47,275 nucleotides of DNA from assembly GCA_003240755.1 (NCBI GenBank), contig QFNF01000019.1, positions 1 to 47,275 on the forward strand, given 5' to 3'. The notes under the pieces are model-generated. The model worked only from the letters and a program-made list of their open reading frames with translations, was not told the origin of the DNA and did no database searches. The translations under genes were made by a program, and so were the position numbers. Below, piece after piece: positions 26,400 through 34,786 of this stretch. Numbering within the stretch: position 1 is the stretch's first letter; every line of letters begins with the position of its first letter. The stretch comes from Sphingomonas hengshuiensis (GTDB lineage: Bacteria; Pseudomonadota; Alphaproteobacteria; Sphingomonadales; Sphingomonadaceae).

Positions 26400-27707
26400 A
26401 TGACCACCCCCAAGACCTTTCACGTCAAATCGTTCGGCTGCCAGATGAACGTCTATGACGGCGAACGCATGGCCGAACTGATGGCGGCGCAGGGCATGAC
26501 CGCGACCGACGACGCCAATGCCGCCGACCTGGTCGTGCTCAACACCTGCCACATCCGGGAAAAGGCGACCGAAAAGGTCTATTCGGACATCGGGCGCCTG
26601 CGCAAGCACGGGGCGGACCCGATGATCGCCGTCGCCGGCTGCGTCGCGCAGGCCGAGGGGGCGGAGATCGTCCGCCGCGCCGGGGTCGATGTCGTGGTCG
26701 GGCCACAGGCGTATCACAACCTGCCGAAACTGGTCGCCGACGCGGCGGCGGGCAGGCCCGCGCTCGACACCGACATGCCGCCCGACTCCAAATTCGGGCA
26801 TCTGCCGGCGCGTCGGCGCAGCGGCCCGTCGGCGTTCCTGACCGTGCAGGAGGGGTGCGACAAGTTCTGCACCTATTGCGTGGTGCCCTACACCCGCGGG
26901 GCGGAGATCAGCCGTCCCTTCGCCCGCATCGTCGACGAGGCGAAGGCGCTGGTCGACGGCGGCGCGCGCGAGATCACGCTGCTGGGACAGAACGTCAACG
27001 CGTGGACCGACGCCGATGGCCGCGGCCTCGACGCGCTGATCCGCGAACTCGACCGCATCCCGGCGCTGCAACGCATCCGCTATACGACCAGCCACCCGAA
27101 CGACATGACGCAGGGGCTGATCGACGCGCATGGCGACGTGGAAAAGCTGATGCCGTTCCTGCATCTGCCGGTCCAGGCAGGCAGCGACCGCGTGTTGAAG
27201 GCGATGAACCGCAGCCACACCCGCGACAGCTATCTCCGGCTGCTCGACCGCGTGCGCGCCGTCCGGCCCGACATCGCGTTGTCGGGCGACTTCATCGTCG
27301 GCTTTCCCGGTGAAACCGATGCGGAGTTCGCGGAAACGCTGCGTCTGGTCGACGCGGTCGGCTATGCACAGGCGTTCAGCTTCAAATACTCGCCCCGCCC
27401 CGGCACTCCCGCCGCCGACATGGCCGGCGAGGTGCCGATGGCGGTGATGGACGACCGGCTGCAACGCCTGCAGGCATCGCTGCTGCGCGACCAGAAGGCG
27501 TTCAACGACGCGGCGATCGGCCGGACCTGCCGCGTGCTGGTCGAACGCCAGGGGCGCCATGCCGGACAGATGCTGGGCAAGTCGCCCTGGCTGCAATCGG
27601 TCCATTTCACCACCGATGCCCGGATCGGCGACATGGTCGAGGTCGAGATCGTCGCCGCCGGACCGGTGTCGCTGTCGGGTGTCGAACGGGTACGGGCAGC
27701 GGCGTGA
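26400..27707 (+). CDS. miaB: tRNA-2-methylthio-N6-dimethylallyladenosine synthase MiaB
   Basis: A 435-residue radical-SAM methylthiotransferase modifying A37 of tRNAs that read UNN codons. The N-terminal auxiliary [4Fe-4S] ligands are Cys14, Cys50 and Cys81. The radical-SAM cluster CxxxCxxC is at 153, 157 and 160 ([10 protein letters not shown]). A C-terminal TRAM domain spans about 370-433. In many proteobacteria miaB is followed directly by ybeZ; here hemerythrin and alcohol dehydrogenase genes intervene. The hemerythrin gene begins inside its stop codon (GTGA). Confidence 0.97.
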   Translation: MTTPKTFHVKSFGCQMNVYDGERMAELMAAQGMTATDDANAADLVVLNTCHIREKATEKVYSDIGRLRKHGADPMIAVAGCVAQAEGAEIVRRAGVDVVVGPQAYHNLPKLVADAAAGRPALDTDMPPDSKFGHLPARRRSGPSAFLTVQEGCDKFCTYCVVPYTRGAEISRPFARIVDEAKALVDGGAREITLLGQNVNAWTDADGRGLDALIRELDRIPALQRIRYTTSHPNDMTQGLIDAHGDVEKLMPFLHLPVQAGSDRVLKAMNRSHTRDSYLRLLDRVRAVRPDIALSGDFIVGFPGETDAEFAETLRLVDAVGYAQAFSFKYSPRPGTPAADMAGEVPMAVMDDRLQRLQASLLRDQKAFNDAAIGRTCRVLVERQGRHAGQMLGKSPWLQSVHFTTDARIGDMVEVEIVAAGPVSLSGVERVRAAA

Positions 27708-28264
27708 ACGAGGCATTTGCGCTCGGCGTGCGCAATGGCATTCCCGACGACATCGCCTATCTGCGCGCCCGCCATCCCCATGGCGGATGGACGACGCACG
27801 TCAATTTCGGGCAGCTCTGCGATTTCTGGCTGCACGTCCACCAGTCGCTGCGGAGCGAAGGTGCGGCGGTCGAAACGATCATCGCCGATTTTCGCGAAGG
27901 CCGCATCGACGCGCGCGCCTTTCCACAGCGCTTCGTCCCTGCGCTCAATCAGTTTCTCGGTCATCTCGACGGCCATCACCAGATCGAGGACGCGGTCTAT
28001 TTTCCGAAGTTCCGCGCGCTCGACCCGCGCATGGCACGCGGCTTCGACCTGCTGGAGGCCGATCACCACGCCATTCACGCGGCGCTCGAGTCCACCGTCG
28101 CCAGCGCGCGGGGCCTGCTTGCCAGCCTTGCCGACGCGCGCGCGGCCGACACCCATGCCGCCGCCGCCGCGACGCTGACCCGTCTGCTCGTGCGACATCT
28201 GACGGACGAGGAAGATCTGGTGATCCCGGCGATGCTCGAACATGGCGAACGTCGCGTGCGCTGA
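27704..28264 (+). CDS. Hemerythrin HHE domain protein
   Basis: A 186-residue predicted non-heme diiron protein. The His/Glu ligand pattern of the four-helix HHE bundle is visible: His-rich helix 1 ([17 protein letters not shown], about 31-46), [15 protein letters not shown] (about 87-101), [12 protein letters not shown] (about 115-126), and [16 protein letters not shown] near the end. Such proteins bind O2, sense oxygen/NO or protect iron centres. The GTG start overlaps the miaB stop (GTGA), a translational-coupling arrangement. That placement beside an oxygen-sensitive Fe-S enzyme is suggestive but unproven. Confidence 0.88.
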   Translation: MNEAFALGVRNGIPDDIAYLRARHPHGGWTTHVNFGQLCDFWLHVHQSLRSEGAAVETIIADFREGRIDARAFPQRFVPALNQFLGHLDGHHQIEDAVYFPKFRALDPRMARGFDLLEADHHAIHAALESTVASARGLLASLADARAADTHAAAAATLTRLLVRHLTDEEDLVIPAMLEHGERRVR

Positions 28265-28368
28265 ACCGGCGGCCCGATAAACGAACATCTTGATATATTG
28301 TATCGGCAACAAAACCCGCCGTGTTGCATTGCAGCGCGCGTGATCCCTCCTTCATGGAATCCTGCACT

Positions 28369-29427
28369 ATGACGACCCCTGCCAAGGGCTATGCCGCGCA
28401 GAGCGCCGATGCGAAGCTCGCGCCCTTCTCCTTCGACCGCCGCGATCCGCAGGCCAACGACGTCGCCATCGACATTCGTTACTGCGGCGTGTGCCATAGC
28501 GACCTGCACACCGCGCGCGGCGAATGGCCCGGGACCCTCTATCCGTGTGTCCCCGGCCACGAGATCGTGGGCACCGTCACCGCCATCGGCAGCGGCGTGA
28601 CCCGGTTCGAGGTCGGCGACACCGTCGGCGTCGGCTGCATGGTCGACAGTTGCGGCCAGTGCCCGTCCTGTCATGAGGGCGAGGAGCAATATTGCACCGG
28701 CGGCGGGTTCGTCGGCACCTATAACGGCCCCGACCCCGTTCTCGGCGGGCATACCTATGGTGGCTATGCCGACCATATCGTCGTCGATCAGGACTTCGTG
28801 CTGAAGATCCGTCACGACGAAGGCGATCTCGCCGCTGTCGCCCCCCTGTTGTGCGCCGGCATCACCACCTATTCCCCCCTCAAGCACTGGGGCGTCGGGC
28901 CAGGGCAGAAGGTCGGCATCGTCGGGCTCGGCGGCCTCGGCCATATGGGCGTGAAGATCGCCGCGGCGATGGGCGCCGAGGTCTATGTCTTCTCGACCTC
29001 GCCCGGCAAGCGCGACGATGCGATCCGACTGGGCGCGAAGGATCTGATCGTGTCGAAGGACAAGGCGGCCATGGGCGAGCATGCCGGCAGCTTCGACTTC
29101 ATCCTGAACACCGTCGCCGCCAGCCATAGCCTTGACCAGTTCCTGGGGCTTCTCAAGCGCGACGGCACGATGACGCTGGTCGGCGTACCGGAAACGCCGC
29201 ACCCTTCGCCCTCGGTCGGCACGCTGGTCTTCGGGCGCCGCTCGCTTGCCGGATCGCTGATCGGCGGTATCGCCGAGACGCAGGAAATGCTCGATTTCTG
29301 CCATCAGCACGGGCTGACCGCCGATATCGAGGTCATTGCGATGGGCGATATCGAGGCCGGCTACGACCGGATGCAGAAGAGTGACGTGAAATACCGGTTC
29401 GTCATCGACATGGCGACGCTCGACTGA
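28369..29427 (+). CDS. Zinc-dependent NAD(P)-alcohol/aldehyde reductase, CAD/YahK type
   Basis: A 352-residue medium-chain dehydrogenase. Catalytic-zinc ligands are Cys42 in CGVCHSDLH with His64-Glu65 (VPGHEIVG); structural-zinc Cys residues are 95, 98, 101 and 109 (CGQCPSC...C). The Rossmann motif GLGGLGHMGVKIA is followed by FSTSPGK, the Ser/Lys pattern that favours NADPH. These features match the cinnamyl-alcohol-dehydrogenase/YahK branch of aldehyde reductases. The ATG at 28369 is chosen; an earlier ATG (28354) is in frame. It has an AT-rich upstream region (28274-28315) and its own terminator, so it is an independent unit inside the miaB-ybeZ interval. Confidence 0.9.
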   Translation: MTTPAKGYAAQSADAKLAPFSFDRRDPQANDVAIDIRYCGVCHSDLHTARGEWPGTLYPCVPGHEIVGTVTAIGSGVTRFEVGDTVGVGCMVDSCGQCPSCHEGEEQYCTGGGFVGTYNGPDPVLGGHTYGGYADHIVVDQDFVLKIRHDEGDLAAVAPLLCAGITTYSPLKHWGVGPGQKVGIVGLGGLGHMGVKIAAAMGAEVYVFSTSPGKRDDAIRLGAKDLIVSKDKAAMGEHAGSFDFILNTVAASHSLDQFLGLLKRDGTMTLVGVPETPHPSPSVGTLVFGRRSLAGSLIGGIAETQEMLDFCHQHGLTADIEVIAMGDIEAGYDRMQKSDVKYRFVIDMATLD

Positions 29428-29432
29428 GGCGT

Positions 29433-29471
29433 ACGGGGGATGCGGCGACATGTCGCATCCCCGTCCGTTTT
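29433..29471 (+). terminator. Terminator of the alcohol dehydrogenase gene
   Basis: The arms ACGGGGGATGCG (29433-29444) and CGCATCCCCGT (29454-29464) pair with one bulged G around a nine-base loop, 6 bases after the stop. They are followed by a short TTTT run at 29468-29471. Confidence 0.75.
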
Positions 29472-29647
29472 GGGCTGTCCCACGGGCTTCCGCTCTGCCA
29501 CTATCGCGCCGATGCTGCCGCGCCGCGACGCCCCTGGCTCCTCCGTCCGCCTTTGCGCGTTGATGGCCTGATGCACGACTTCGCCCCCTCGCCTGCCTTG
29601 TCCGGCCGGACGCGCCACGCGTTTCGGCCGTTTCCCGAAAGGATCGC

Positions 29648-30649
29648 ATGAGTCGCAAGCCCGTCCCCGCCCAAGCCGGCCAGCGCGCTCGCGCCGAACT
29701 GAGCTTCGACAAGCCGCAACTCCTTTCGCGCCTGTTCGGGGAGTTCGACGCGAACCTGCTTGCGCTGGAGGAGCGACTGGGCGTCTATATCACCGCGCGC
29801 GGCGACCGCGTCGGTATCGAGGGGTCGGCCGAGGCGGTGGCCCATGCCCGCGAGGTGCTGAACGAACTCCACCGCCGCATCCTGCGTGGCGAGGACGTCG
29901 ATCCGGGCCTTATCGACGCGGTGATCGCCATGTCGTCGCAACCCGCGCTCGACGGTATTTTCCGCGCGGAGAACGGTGAAGGCGCCCCGTCGATCATGAT
30001 CCGCACGCGCAAGAAGACGATCGTCCCGCGTACCATCGCGCAGGCCAGCTACATGCACCAGTTGCTCGGCAACGACATCATCTTCGCCCTGGGACCGGCG
30101 GGCACCGGCAAGACCTATATCGCGGTGGCGCAGGCCGTGGCGCAACTCATCACCGGCAGCGTCCAGCGCCTGATCCTGTCGCGCCCGGCGGTCGAGGCCG
30201 GTGAAAAGCTGGGCTTCCTGCCCGGCGACATGAAGGAGAAGGTCGACCCCTATCTCCGCCCCCTCTACGACGCACTGAACGACTGCCTGCCTGCCGAACA
30301 GGTCGAACGCCGCATCCTGTCGGGCGAGATCGAGATCGCGCCGATCGCCTTCATGCGCGGCCGGACGCTCGCCGACGCCTTCGTCATCCTCGACGAAGCG
30401 CAGAACACGACGCCGGCGCAGATGAAGATGTTCCTGACCCGCTTCGGCCAGAACAGCCGGATGGTGGTGTGCGGCGACCCCAACCAGACCGACCTTCCCG
30501 GCGGTGTGCAGGCATCGGGCCTTGCGGACGCTACCCGCCGGCTGGAGGGGATCGAGGGCATCGCCTTCGCCCGCTTCGGTGCCGGCGACGTCGTCCGCCA
30601 CCCGATCGTCGGTCGCATCGTCGAGGCATATGAGGGCAAGGATGCCTGA
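29648..30649 (+). CDS. ybeZ: PhoH family ATPase (YbeZ)
   Basis: A 333-residue PhoH-like ATPase of the RNA-associated YbeZ group. An N-terminal KH-like region (about 20-90) precedes the ATPase domain with Walker A GPAGTGKT at 149-156, Walker B FVILDEAQN at 245-253 and the sensor segment MVVCGDPNQTDLP. YbeZ partners YbeY in rRNA maturation in E. coli. It lies 118 bases upstream of ybeY, with ybeX after that, keeping the standard order. The ribosome-binding site GAAAGGA precedes the ATG by five bases. Confidence 0.93.
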   Translation: MSRKPVPAQAGQRARAELSFDKPQLLSRLFGEFDANLLALEERLGVYITARGDRVGIEGSAEAVAHAREVLNELHRRILRGEDVDPGLIDAVIAMSSQPALDGIFRAENGEGAPSIMIRTRKKTIVPRTIAQASYMHQLLGNDIIFALGPAGTGKTYIAVAQAVAQLITGSVQRLILSRPAVEAGEKLGFLPGDMKEKVDPYLRPLYDALNDCLPAEQVERRILSGEIEIAPIAFMRGRTLADAFVILDEAQNTTPAQMKMFLTRFGQNSRMVVCGDPNQTDLPGGVQASGLADATRRLEGIEGIAFARFGAGDVVRHPIVGRIVEAYEGKDA

Positions 30650-30766
30650 CGGCAGCGGCCGCAGGGCCGGGGACAATATGGGCAGTTGCCCGGCCGGTGC
30701 CTGTGCCCGTACCAGCAATGCCCCGCCCCTTTGCAGGGGCAAGGATTTCGCAAGGACCGACCTCGC

Positions 30767-31279
30767 ATGATCGACATCGCCGTACAGGCAGAGGCCGACT
30801 GGCCGCAGGACATCGACTGGGAGGCGCTGGGCACCCGTGCTGCCACCGCGGCGATCGGCCGCACGCCGCAAGGGGGATGGCTGACCGACCCGGCGCTGAT
30901 CGAGATCGCGGTGCGCCTGACCAGCGATGACGAGGTGCAGACGCTCAACCGCCAGTATCGGCACAAGGACAAGTCGACCAACGTCCTGTCCTTTCCGATG
31001 ATCCAGCGCGACCTGCTCGATACCGTCACGCAGAACAGCGACGATGGCGAGGTGCTGCTGGGCGACATCGTCCTCGCGCACGGCGTCTGTGCCGCCGAGG
31101 CGGCGGAGCGCGGCATTTCCGTCGCCGATCATGCGACGCACCTGATTGTCCATGGCTGCCTGCATTTGCTAGGCCACGACCATCAGAATGATGCCGAGGC
31201 GGAAGCCATGGAGACGATCGAGCGTTCGACGCTCGCCGAACTCGGCCTGCACGATCCCTATCCCGTTACAAAGGACTGA
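30767..31279 (+). CDS. ybeY: Endoribonuclease YbeY
   Basis: A 170-residue zinc-dependent single-strand RNase involved in 16S rRNA 3'-end maturation and ribosome quality control. The HxxxHxxxxxH zinc motif is His129, His133 and His139 in HGCLHLLGHDH. The KSTNVLSFP block at 69-77 is the other family signature. The ATG at 30767 follows a small hairpin (GCCCC / GGGGC, 30725-30740) in the 117-base spacer after ybeZ. Downstream ybeX starts 11 bases after its stop. Confidence 0.96.
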   Translation: MIDIAVQAEADWPQDIDWEALGTRAATAAIGRTPQGGWLTDPALIEIAVRLTSDDEVQTLNRQYRHKDKSTNVLSFPMIQRDLLDTVTQNSDDGEVLLGDIVLAHGVCAAEAAERGISVADHATHLIVHGCLHLLGHDHQNDAEAEAMETIERSTLAELGLHDPYPVTKD

Positions 31280-31289
31280 CACGACCATC

Positions 31290-32198
31290 ATGGCCGACGT
31301 TTCGACCAGCACCACGCCCGGCGACAGTAGCAGCTCCGAAGGGGGCATATGGCGGGGCCTGCGCTCGCTGATCTTCGGTACCGACGCCAGCGAAACGCTG
31401 CGCGAACGCATCGAGGAAGTGATCGCGGAGCATGAGGACGAGAACGACGTGGCCGTAGCGGGCGACCTGTCGCCGATCGAGCGCAAGATGTTGCGCAACA
31501 TCTTGCATTTCGGCGAACGCGACGCCGGGGACATGGGCGTGCCGCGCGCGGACATCGTCGCGCTGGAAGAGAACACGCCCTTCGCCGATGTGGTGAAGCT
31601 GTTCGCCGAAGCCGGGCACAGCCGCCTGCCGGTCTATCGCGAAAAGCTCGATACCGTCGTCGGCATGGTCCATGTGAAGGACGTGTTCGCGATTCTCGCC
31701 AGGGGTGAGGAGCATCCGCCGACCGCGATCGGCCTGTTGCGGCAACCGCTCTACGTACCCCAGTCGATGGGTACGCTCGACCTGCTGGCGCAGATGCAGG
31801 CCAGCCGTACCCACCTCGCCATCGTGCTCGACGAATATTCCGGGACAGACGGGCTCATCACCATCGAGGACCTGGTCGAGGAGATCGTCGGCGCGATCGA
31901 GGACGAGCATGACGAGGCACCGACCGACCTGTTCGTGCCGCTGGACGGCGGCGCATGGGAAGCCGATGCCCGTGCGGAACTGGAGGACGCCGCCGAGCTG
32001 ATCGACCCCCGGCTGGGGGAGGTCGAGGAGGATGTCGAGACGCTGGGGGGCCTCGCCTTCGTACTGGCGGGGGAGGTCCCCAAACAGGGAACGATGCTCG
32101 CCCACCCATCGGGCTGGACGATCGAGATCGTCGCCGCAGACAATCGCCGCGTCCTGCGCCTGCGGCTGCATCCCCCGCTCCCCCAGGTAGAGGAATAA
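31290..32198 (+). CDS. ybeX: CorC/HlyC-type CBS domain protein (YbeX)
   Basis: A 302-residue soluble protein with two CBS domains (about 80-200) and a CorC/HlyC transporter-associated C-terminal domain (about 215-295). There is no N-terminal DUF21 membrane region, which matches E. coli YbeX/CorC. It has been linked to magnesium homeostasis and ribosome metabolism; molecular role is unclear. MGVPRADIVALEENTPFADVV and LDEYSGTDGLITIEDLVEEIVG are family signatures. It ends the ybeZ-ybeY-ybeX run and is followed by an intrinsic terminator at 32321-32349. Confidence 0.92.
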   Translation: MADVSTSTTPGDSSSSEGGIWRGLRSLIFGTDASETLRERIEEVIAEHEDENDVAVAGDLSPIERKMLRNILHFGERDAGDMGVPRADIVALEENTPFADVVKLFAEAGHSRLPVYREKLDTVVGMVHVKDVFAILARGEEHPPTAIGLLRQPLYVPQSMGTLDLLAQMQASRTHLAIVLDEYSGTDGLITIEDLVEEIVGAIEDEHDEAPTDLFVPLDGGAWEADARAELEDAAELIDPRLGEVEEDVETLGGLAFVLAGEVPKQGTMLAHPSGWTIEIVAADNRRVLRLRLHPPLPQVEE

Positions 32199-32320
32199 AC
32201 GCGGCGGCGGTCCTGCCGGGCGACGCGGTCGGGGCAACCGGACCGCCACTGTCGACAGTCGTTCCTTGCCGCCGGAAATCGCCTGATCCGATCACAGTTC
32301 CTCAAAGCCTGCATTTCCCC

Positions 32321-32349
32321 ATGCCCTGTTTTGGGCATATTGTTTTTTT
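32321..32349 (+). terminator. Intrinsic terminator of the ybeZYX operon
   Basis: ATGCCC (32321-32326) and GGGCAT (32333-32338) form a stem around TGTTTT, followed by ATTG and seven T (32343-32349). It lies 123 bases after the ybeX stop. Confidence 0.8.
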
Positions 32350-32350
32350 A

Positions 32351-32522
32351 GAAGCCGGACGTCGAACCGAATCGTTGCAATGGAAACGATCGCGTAACGC
32401 GAACTGCGCCACCCTCTGCGGATCGGCAGGCATTATCGGATGCGGGCGCGGCGATTGCCGTGTCCGTCCCGACGCCGTCGACGGGCCGCCGTTGCTGCTC
32501 CCTTGGCATCGGCGGCCCTTTT
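32351..32522 (+). ncRNA. Candidate small RNA or leader RNA ending in a hairpin plus T-run
   Basis: Between the ybeX terminator and the next gene, a strong stem (GGGCCGCCG 32483-32491 with CGGCGGCCC 32510-32518, 18-base loop) ends in TTTT at 32519-32522. No CDS precedes it after 32349, so a transcript stopping here would be non-coding. The 5' end is unknown, and no RNA family is recognised. A transcription attenuator for the gene at 32611 is the main alternative. Confidence 0.3.
32483..32522 (+). terminator. Orphan terminator-like hairpin
   Basis: A 9-bp perfect GC-rich stem with an 18-base loop followed by four T. It stands 285 bases after the last CDS and 88 bases before the next start, so it could end a small RNA or act as an attenuator. 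Confidence 0.5.
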
Positions 32523-32610
32523 CGGGCGATCGCCACCCGGCGCAGCGGATCGTCCGACAATCGGGACGCGCCCCCTTCCCCCCGCCCCGCGCGCGCCCTA
32601 TCCATGCGGC

Positions 32611-33954
32611 ATGCGCAAACACGCCGTCCGTTTCGGAATCGTCCTGCTGGTCCTGCTGGCCGGCCTCGTCTTCTACCTCACCCGGCCCGACCGGGCGCAG
32701 TTGAGCGAGAACGCCGTTGCCGGCCGCACGCCGCAACTGTCGCAGGTGCGCGAACAGAATATCCCGACCGTCCGCATCGCCGAGCCCACCGGCTGGAAGG
32801 ACGGCCAGACCCCGACCGCACCCGCCGGGCTGCAGGTACAGGCGTTCGCCAGGGGCCTCGACCATCCGCGCTGGCTCTATCGCCTCGCCAATGGCGACGT
32901 GCTGGTCGCGGAAACCAACAGCCCGCCGCGTGATGGCGGCGGCATCACCGGCTGGTTCATGCGGCTGTTCATGAACCGGGCGGGTGCCGGTGCGCCCTCG
33001 GCCAACCGCATCACCCTGTTGCGTGACGCGGATGGCAACGGCGTGGCCGAGGGGCGCTCGACCCTTCTGACCGGGCTTCGTTCACCGCTGGGCATGGCGG
33101 TGGTCGGCGACTGGCTCTATGTCGCCAACACCGATGCGCTGGTCCGCTATCCCTTCCGCGTCGGCCAGACCCGGATCACCGCCAACGCGGAAAAGATCGT
33201 CGACCTGCCCGGCGGCGGCAATCACTGGGCACGCAACGTCGTCGCCGATCCCGATGGCAGGTCGCTCTATGTCAGCGTAGGCTCGGCATCGAACATCGCC
33301 GAGAACGGGCTGGAGATCGAACGGAACCGTGCCGCCATCTGGCAGGTCGATCCGGAGAAGAAGACCTTCCGCATCTATGCCACCGGCCTGCGCAACGCCA
33401 ACGGCATGGCGTTCGAACCGCGGACCAGGGATTTGTGGGCGGTAGTGAACGAACGCGACATGCTCGGCTCCGACATGCCGCCCGACTATCTGACCAAGGT
33501 CGAGTTCGGCGGCAATTACGGATGGCCGTGGCATTATTGGGGCGGGTATATCGACGCCCGTGTCCAGCCCCAGCGCCCGGACCTGCGCCAATATGTCGCC
33601 CGCCCGGATTATGCGCTCGGCGCGCATGTCGCCCCGCTGGGACTCGCCTTCACCGATGACATGCGGCTGGGCGAGCGTTTCGCCAATGGCGCGGCGATCG
33701 GGCTGCATGGATCGTGGAACCGCGTACCGCCGTCGGGCTACAAGGTCGTCTATGTACCGTTCGCGGCGAACGGCGGCTTCCCGGCAGCCAATGCGAAGCC
33801 GGTCGACCTGCTGAACGGCTTCCTGTCGGCCGACGGCAAGCAGGCCTATGGACGCCCGGTCGGGGTGATCGCCGACCGCACCGGCGCGATGCTGGTCGCC
33901 GACGATGTCGGCAACGTCATCTGGCGCGTCAGCCAGCCGCTGGCGGCGCGGTAG
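32611..33954 (+). CDS. Membrane-anchored sorbosone dehydrogenase-like (PQQ/glucose-dehydrogenase fold) protein
   Basis: A 447-residue protein with an N-terminal anchor or signal (about 5-23) and a six-bladed beta-propeller of the PQQ-dependent sugar dehydrogenase / L-sorbosone dehydrogenase family. Family blocks seen are GLDHPRWLYRLANGDVLVAE (about 82-101), GGGNHWARNVVADPDG, GLRNANGMAFEP and the final FANGAAIGLHGSWNRVPPSGYKV. It would oxidise a sugar or aldose in the periplasm if it binds PQQ; no PQQ biosynthesis genes are here. The ATG at 32611 starts the anchor directly. It is the first gene of the insertion between ybeX and lnt. Confidence 0.85.
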   Translation: MRKHAVRFGIVLLVLLAGLVFYLTRPDRAQLSENAVAGRTPQLSQVREQNIPTVRIAEPTGWKDGQTPTAPAGLQVQAFARGLDHPRWLYRLANGDVLVAETNSPPRDGGGITGWFMRLFMNRAGAGAPSANRITLLRDADGNGVAEGRSTLLTGLRSPLGMAVVGDWLYVANTDALVRYPFRVGQTRITANAEKIVDLPGGGNHWARNVVADPDGRSLYVSVGSASNIAENGLEIERNRAAIWQVDPEKKTFRIYATGLRNANGMAFEPRTRDLWAVVNERDMLGSDMPPDYLTKVEFGGNYGWPWHYWGGYIDARVQPQRPDLRQYVARPDYALGAHVAPLGLAFTDDMRLGERFANGAAIGLHGSWNRVPPSGYKVVYVPFAANGGFPAANAKPVDLLNGFLSADGKQAYGRPVGVIADRTGAMLVADDVGNVIWRVSQPLAAR

Positions 33955-33963
33955 GAGTATCGG

Positions 33964-33993
33964 TGGTCATACCGGCGAAAGCCGGCACGACCA
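33964..33993. terminator. Bidirectional hairpin between convergent genes
   Basis: Outer arms TGGTC / GACCA and inner arms CCGGC / GCCGG close a GAAA tetraloop. It lies 9 bases after the sugar-dehydrogenase stop and just before the end of the convergent PHA-system gene. No T-run is present. Confidence 0.5.
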
Positions 33994-34004
33994 TCGGCGC
34001 GCCC

Positions 34005-34307
34005 TTACCGCAACAGCGCCGGCCCATCGCGGCCGAGCTTCTCGCGGATCTTGTTCGCGAACATCGCCAGCATCGGGGGAAGATCGAGCACCGCATGGAC
34101 ATGCGCGTCGTGCATCTCGCAGCGCGCCTTGACCGTCTGGCCCATGCCGCTGACCGTAAAGTGCAACGTGTCGCCGTCCCAGCTTTTGTCGTGCAGCACG
34201 CCGCCGGGGATCATCCCCGCCAGCTTGTCGATACCGCCATCGATCCGATGTCGCACACCCGCGCGACCAAGCTGGTGGGGAATGTCGACTTCGACCGGTT
34301 GGTTCAT
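34005..34307 (-). CDS. Polyhydroxyalkanoic acid system family protein
   Basis: A 100-residue protein resembling PF09650 members: IPHQLGRAGVRHRID near the N-terminus and the beta-strand pattern LHFTVSGMGQTVKARCEMHDAHVHAVLDLPPMLAMFANKIRE. Such small proteins occur in PHA-granule regions, but no PHA synthase or phasin gene is in the window, so a role in PHA storage here is uncertain. A GAGGAG ribosome-binding site precedes the ATG at 34307. It follows the EmrE-type SMR gene by 23 bases and is probably co-transcribed with it. Confidence 0.82.
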   Translation of the reverse strand: MNQPVEVDIPHQLGRAGVRHRIDGGIDKLAGMIPGGVLHDKSWDGDTLHFTVSGMGQTVKARCEMHDAHVHAVLDLPPMLAMFANKIREKLGRDGPALLR

Positions 34308-34330
34308 GCTAACTCCTCTTCGCGCTCCAC

Positions 34331-34663
34331 TTAGTGGCTTACGCTGTCCGAAAACAGGTTCATCACGACGACGCCGATAAGGATGAGCCCCATCCCGACG
34401 ATCGCTGGCCAGTCCAGCCGCTGCCCCTGAAACGCCCAGGCGATCGACGCGACCAGCATGATCCCGACCCCCGACCAGATCGCGTAGGCGATGCCGGTCG
34501 GCATGGTGCGCAGCGCCAGCGACAGACAGTAGAACGCGACCGCATAGCCCACGACCGTCATCAGCGACGGCACGAGCCTTGTGAACCCTTGCGTCGCACG
34601 CATCGTCGAGGTGGCGATCACTTCGGCAATGATCGCGATGGCGAGCCAGGCATAGGCGTTCAT
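34331..34663 (-). CDS. SMR family multidrug exporter, EmrE/QacE type
   Basis: A 110-residue four-helix transporter. The essential Glu14 is in AIIAEVIATSTMRATQGFTR; helix 2-3 carries YAVAFYCLSLALRTMPTGIAYAIWSGVGI, the classic EmrE-like sequence. Members export quaternary ammonium and other cationic drugs. It differs from the Gdx-type copy at 8930-9244, so the window encodes one of each major SMR type. It diverges from lnt and is followed by the PHA-system gene. Confidence 0.92.
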   Translation of the reverse strand: MNAYAWLAIAIIAEVIATSTMRATQGFTRLVPSLMTVVGYAVAFYCLSLALRTMPTGIAYAIWSGVGIMLVASIAWAFQGQRLDWPAIVGMGLILIGVVVMNLFSDSVSH

Positions 34664-34786
34664 GCGAGGGAGATAGGGTGGCCGATACGGGATGGAAGCA
34701 TGGACGACCCGCTACGGCCCGAACCGAACGGCATTGTCCTGCAAGCGCCATCACGCCCCCTTGCACCCATCCCGCCCAGCGCGGAT

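Larger units (their letters stand above)
32199..32610. other. 412-base gap with two terminator-like hairpins
   Basis: No convincing protein-coding gene. The stretch holds the ybeZYX terminator (32321-32349), then an inverted repeat ATCGTT / AACGAT around 32370-32389, then a second hairpin with a T-run (32483-32522) that does not follow any CDS. The latter leaves about 130 bases that could be a small RNA or the leader of the sugar dehydrogenase gene. Confidence 0.6.
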
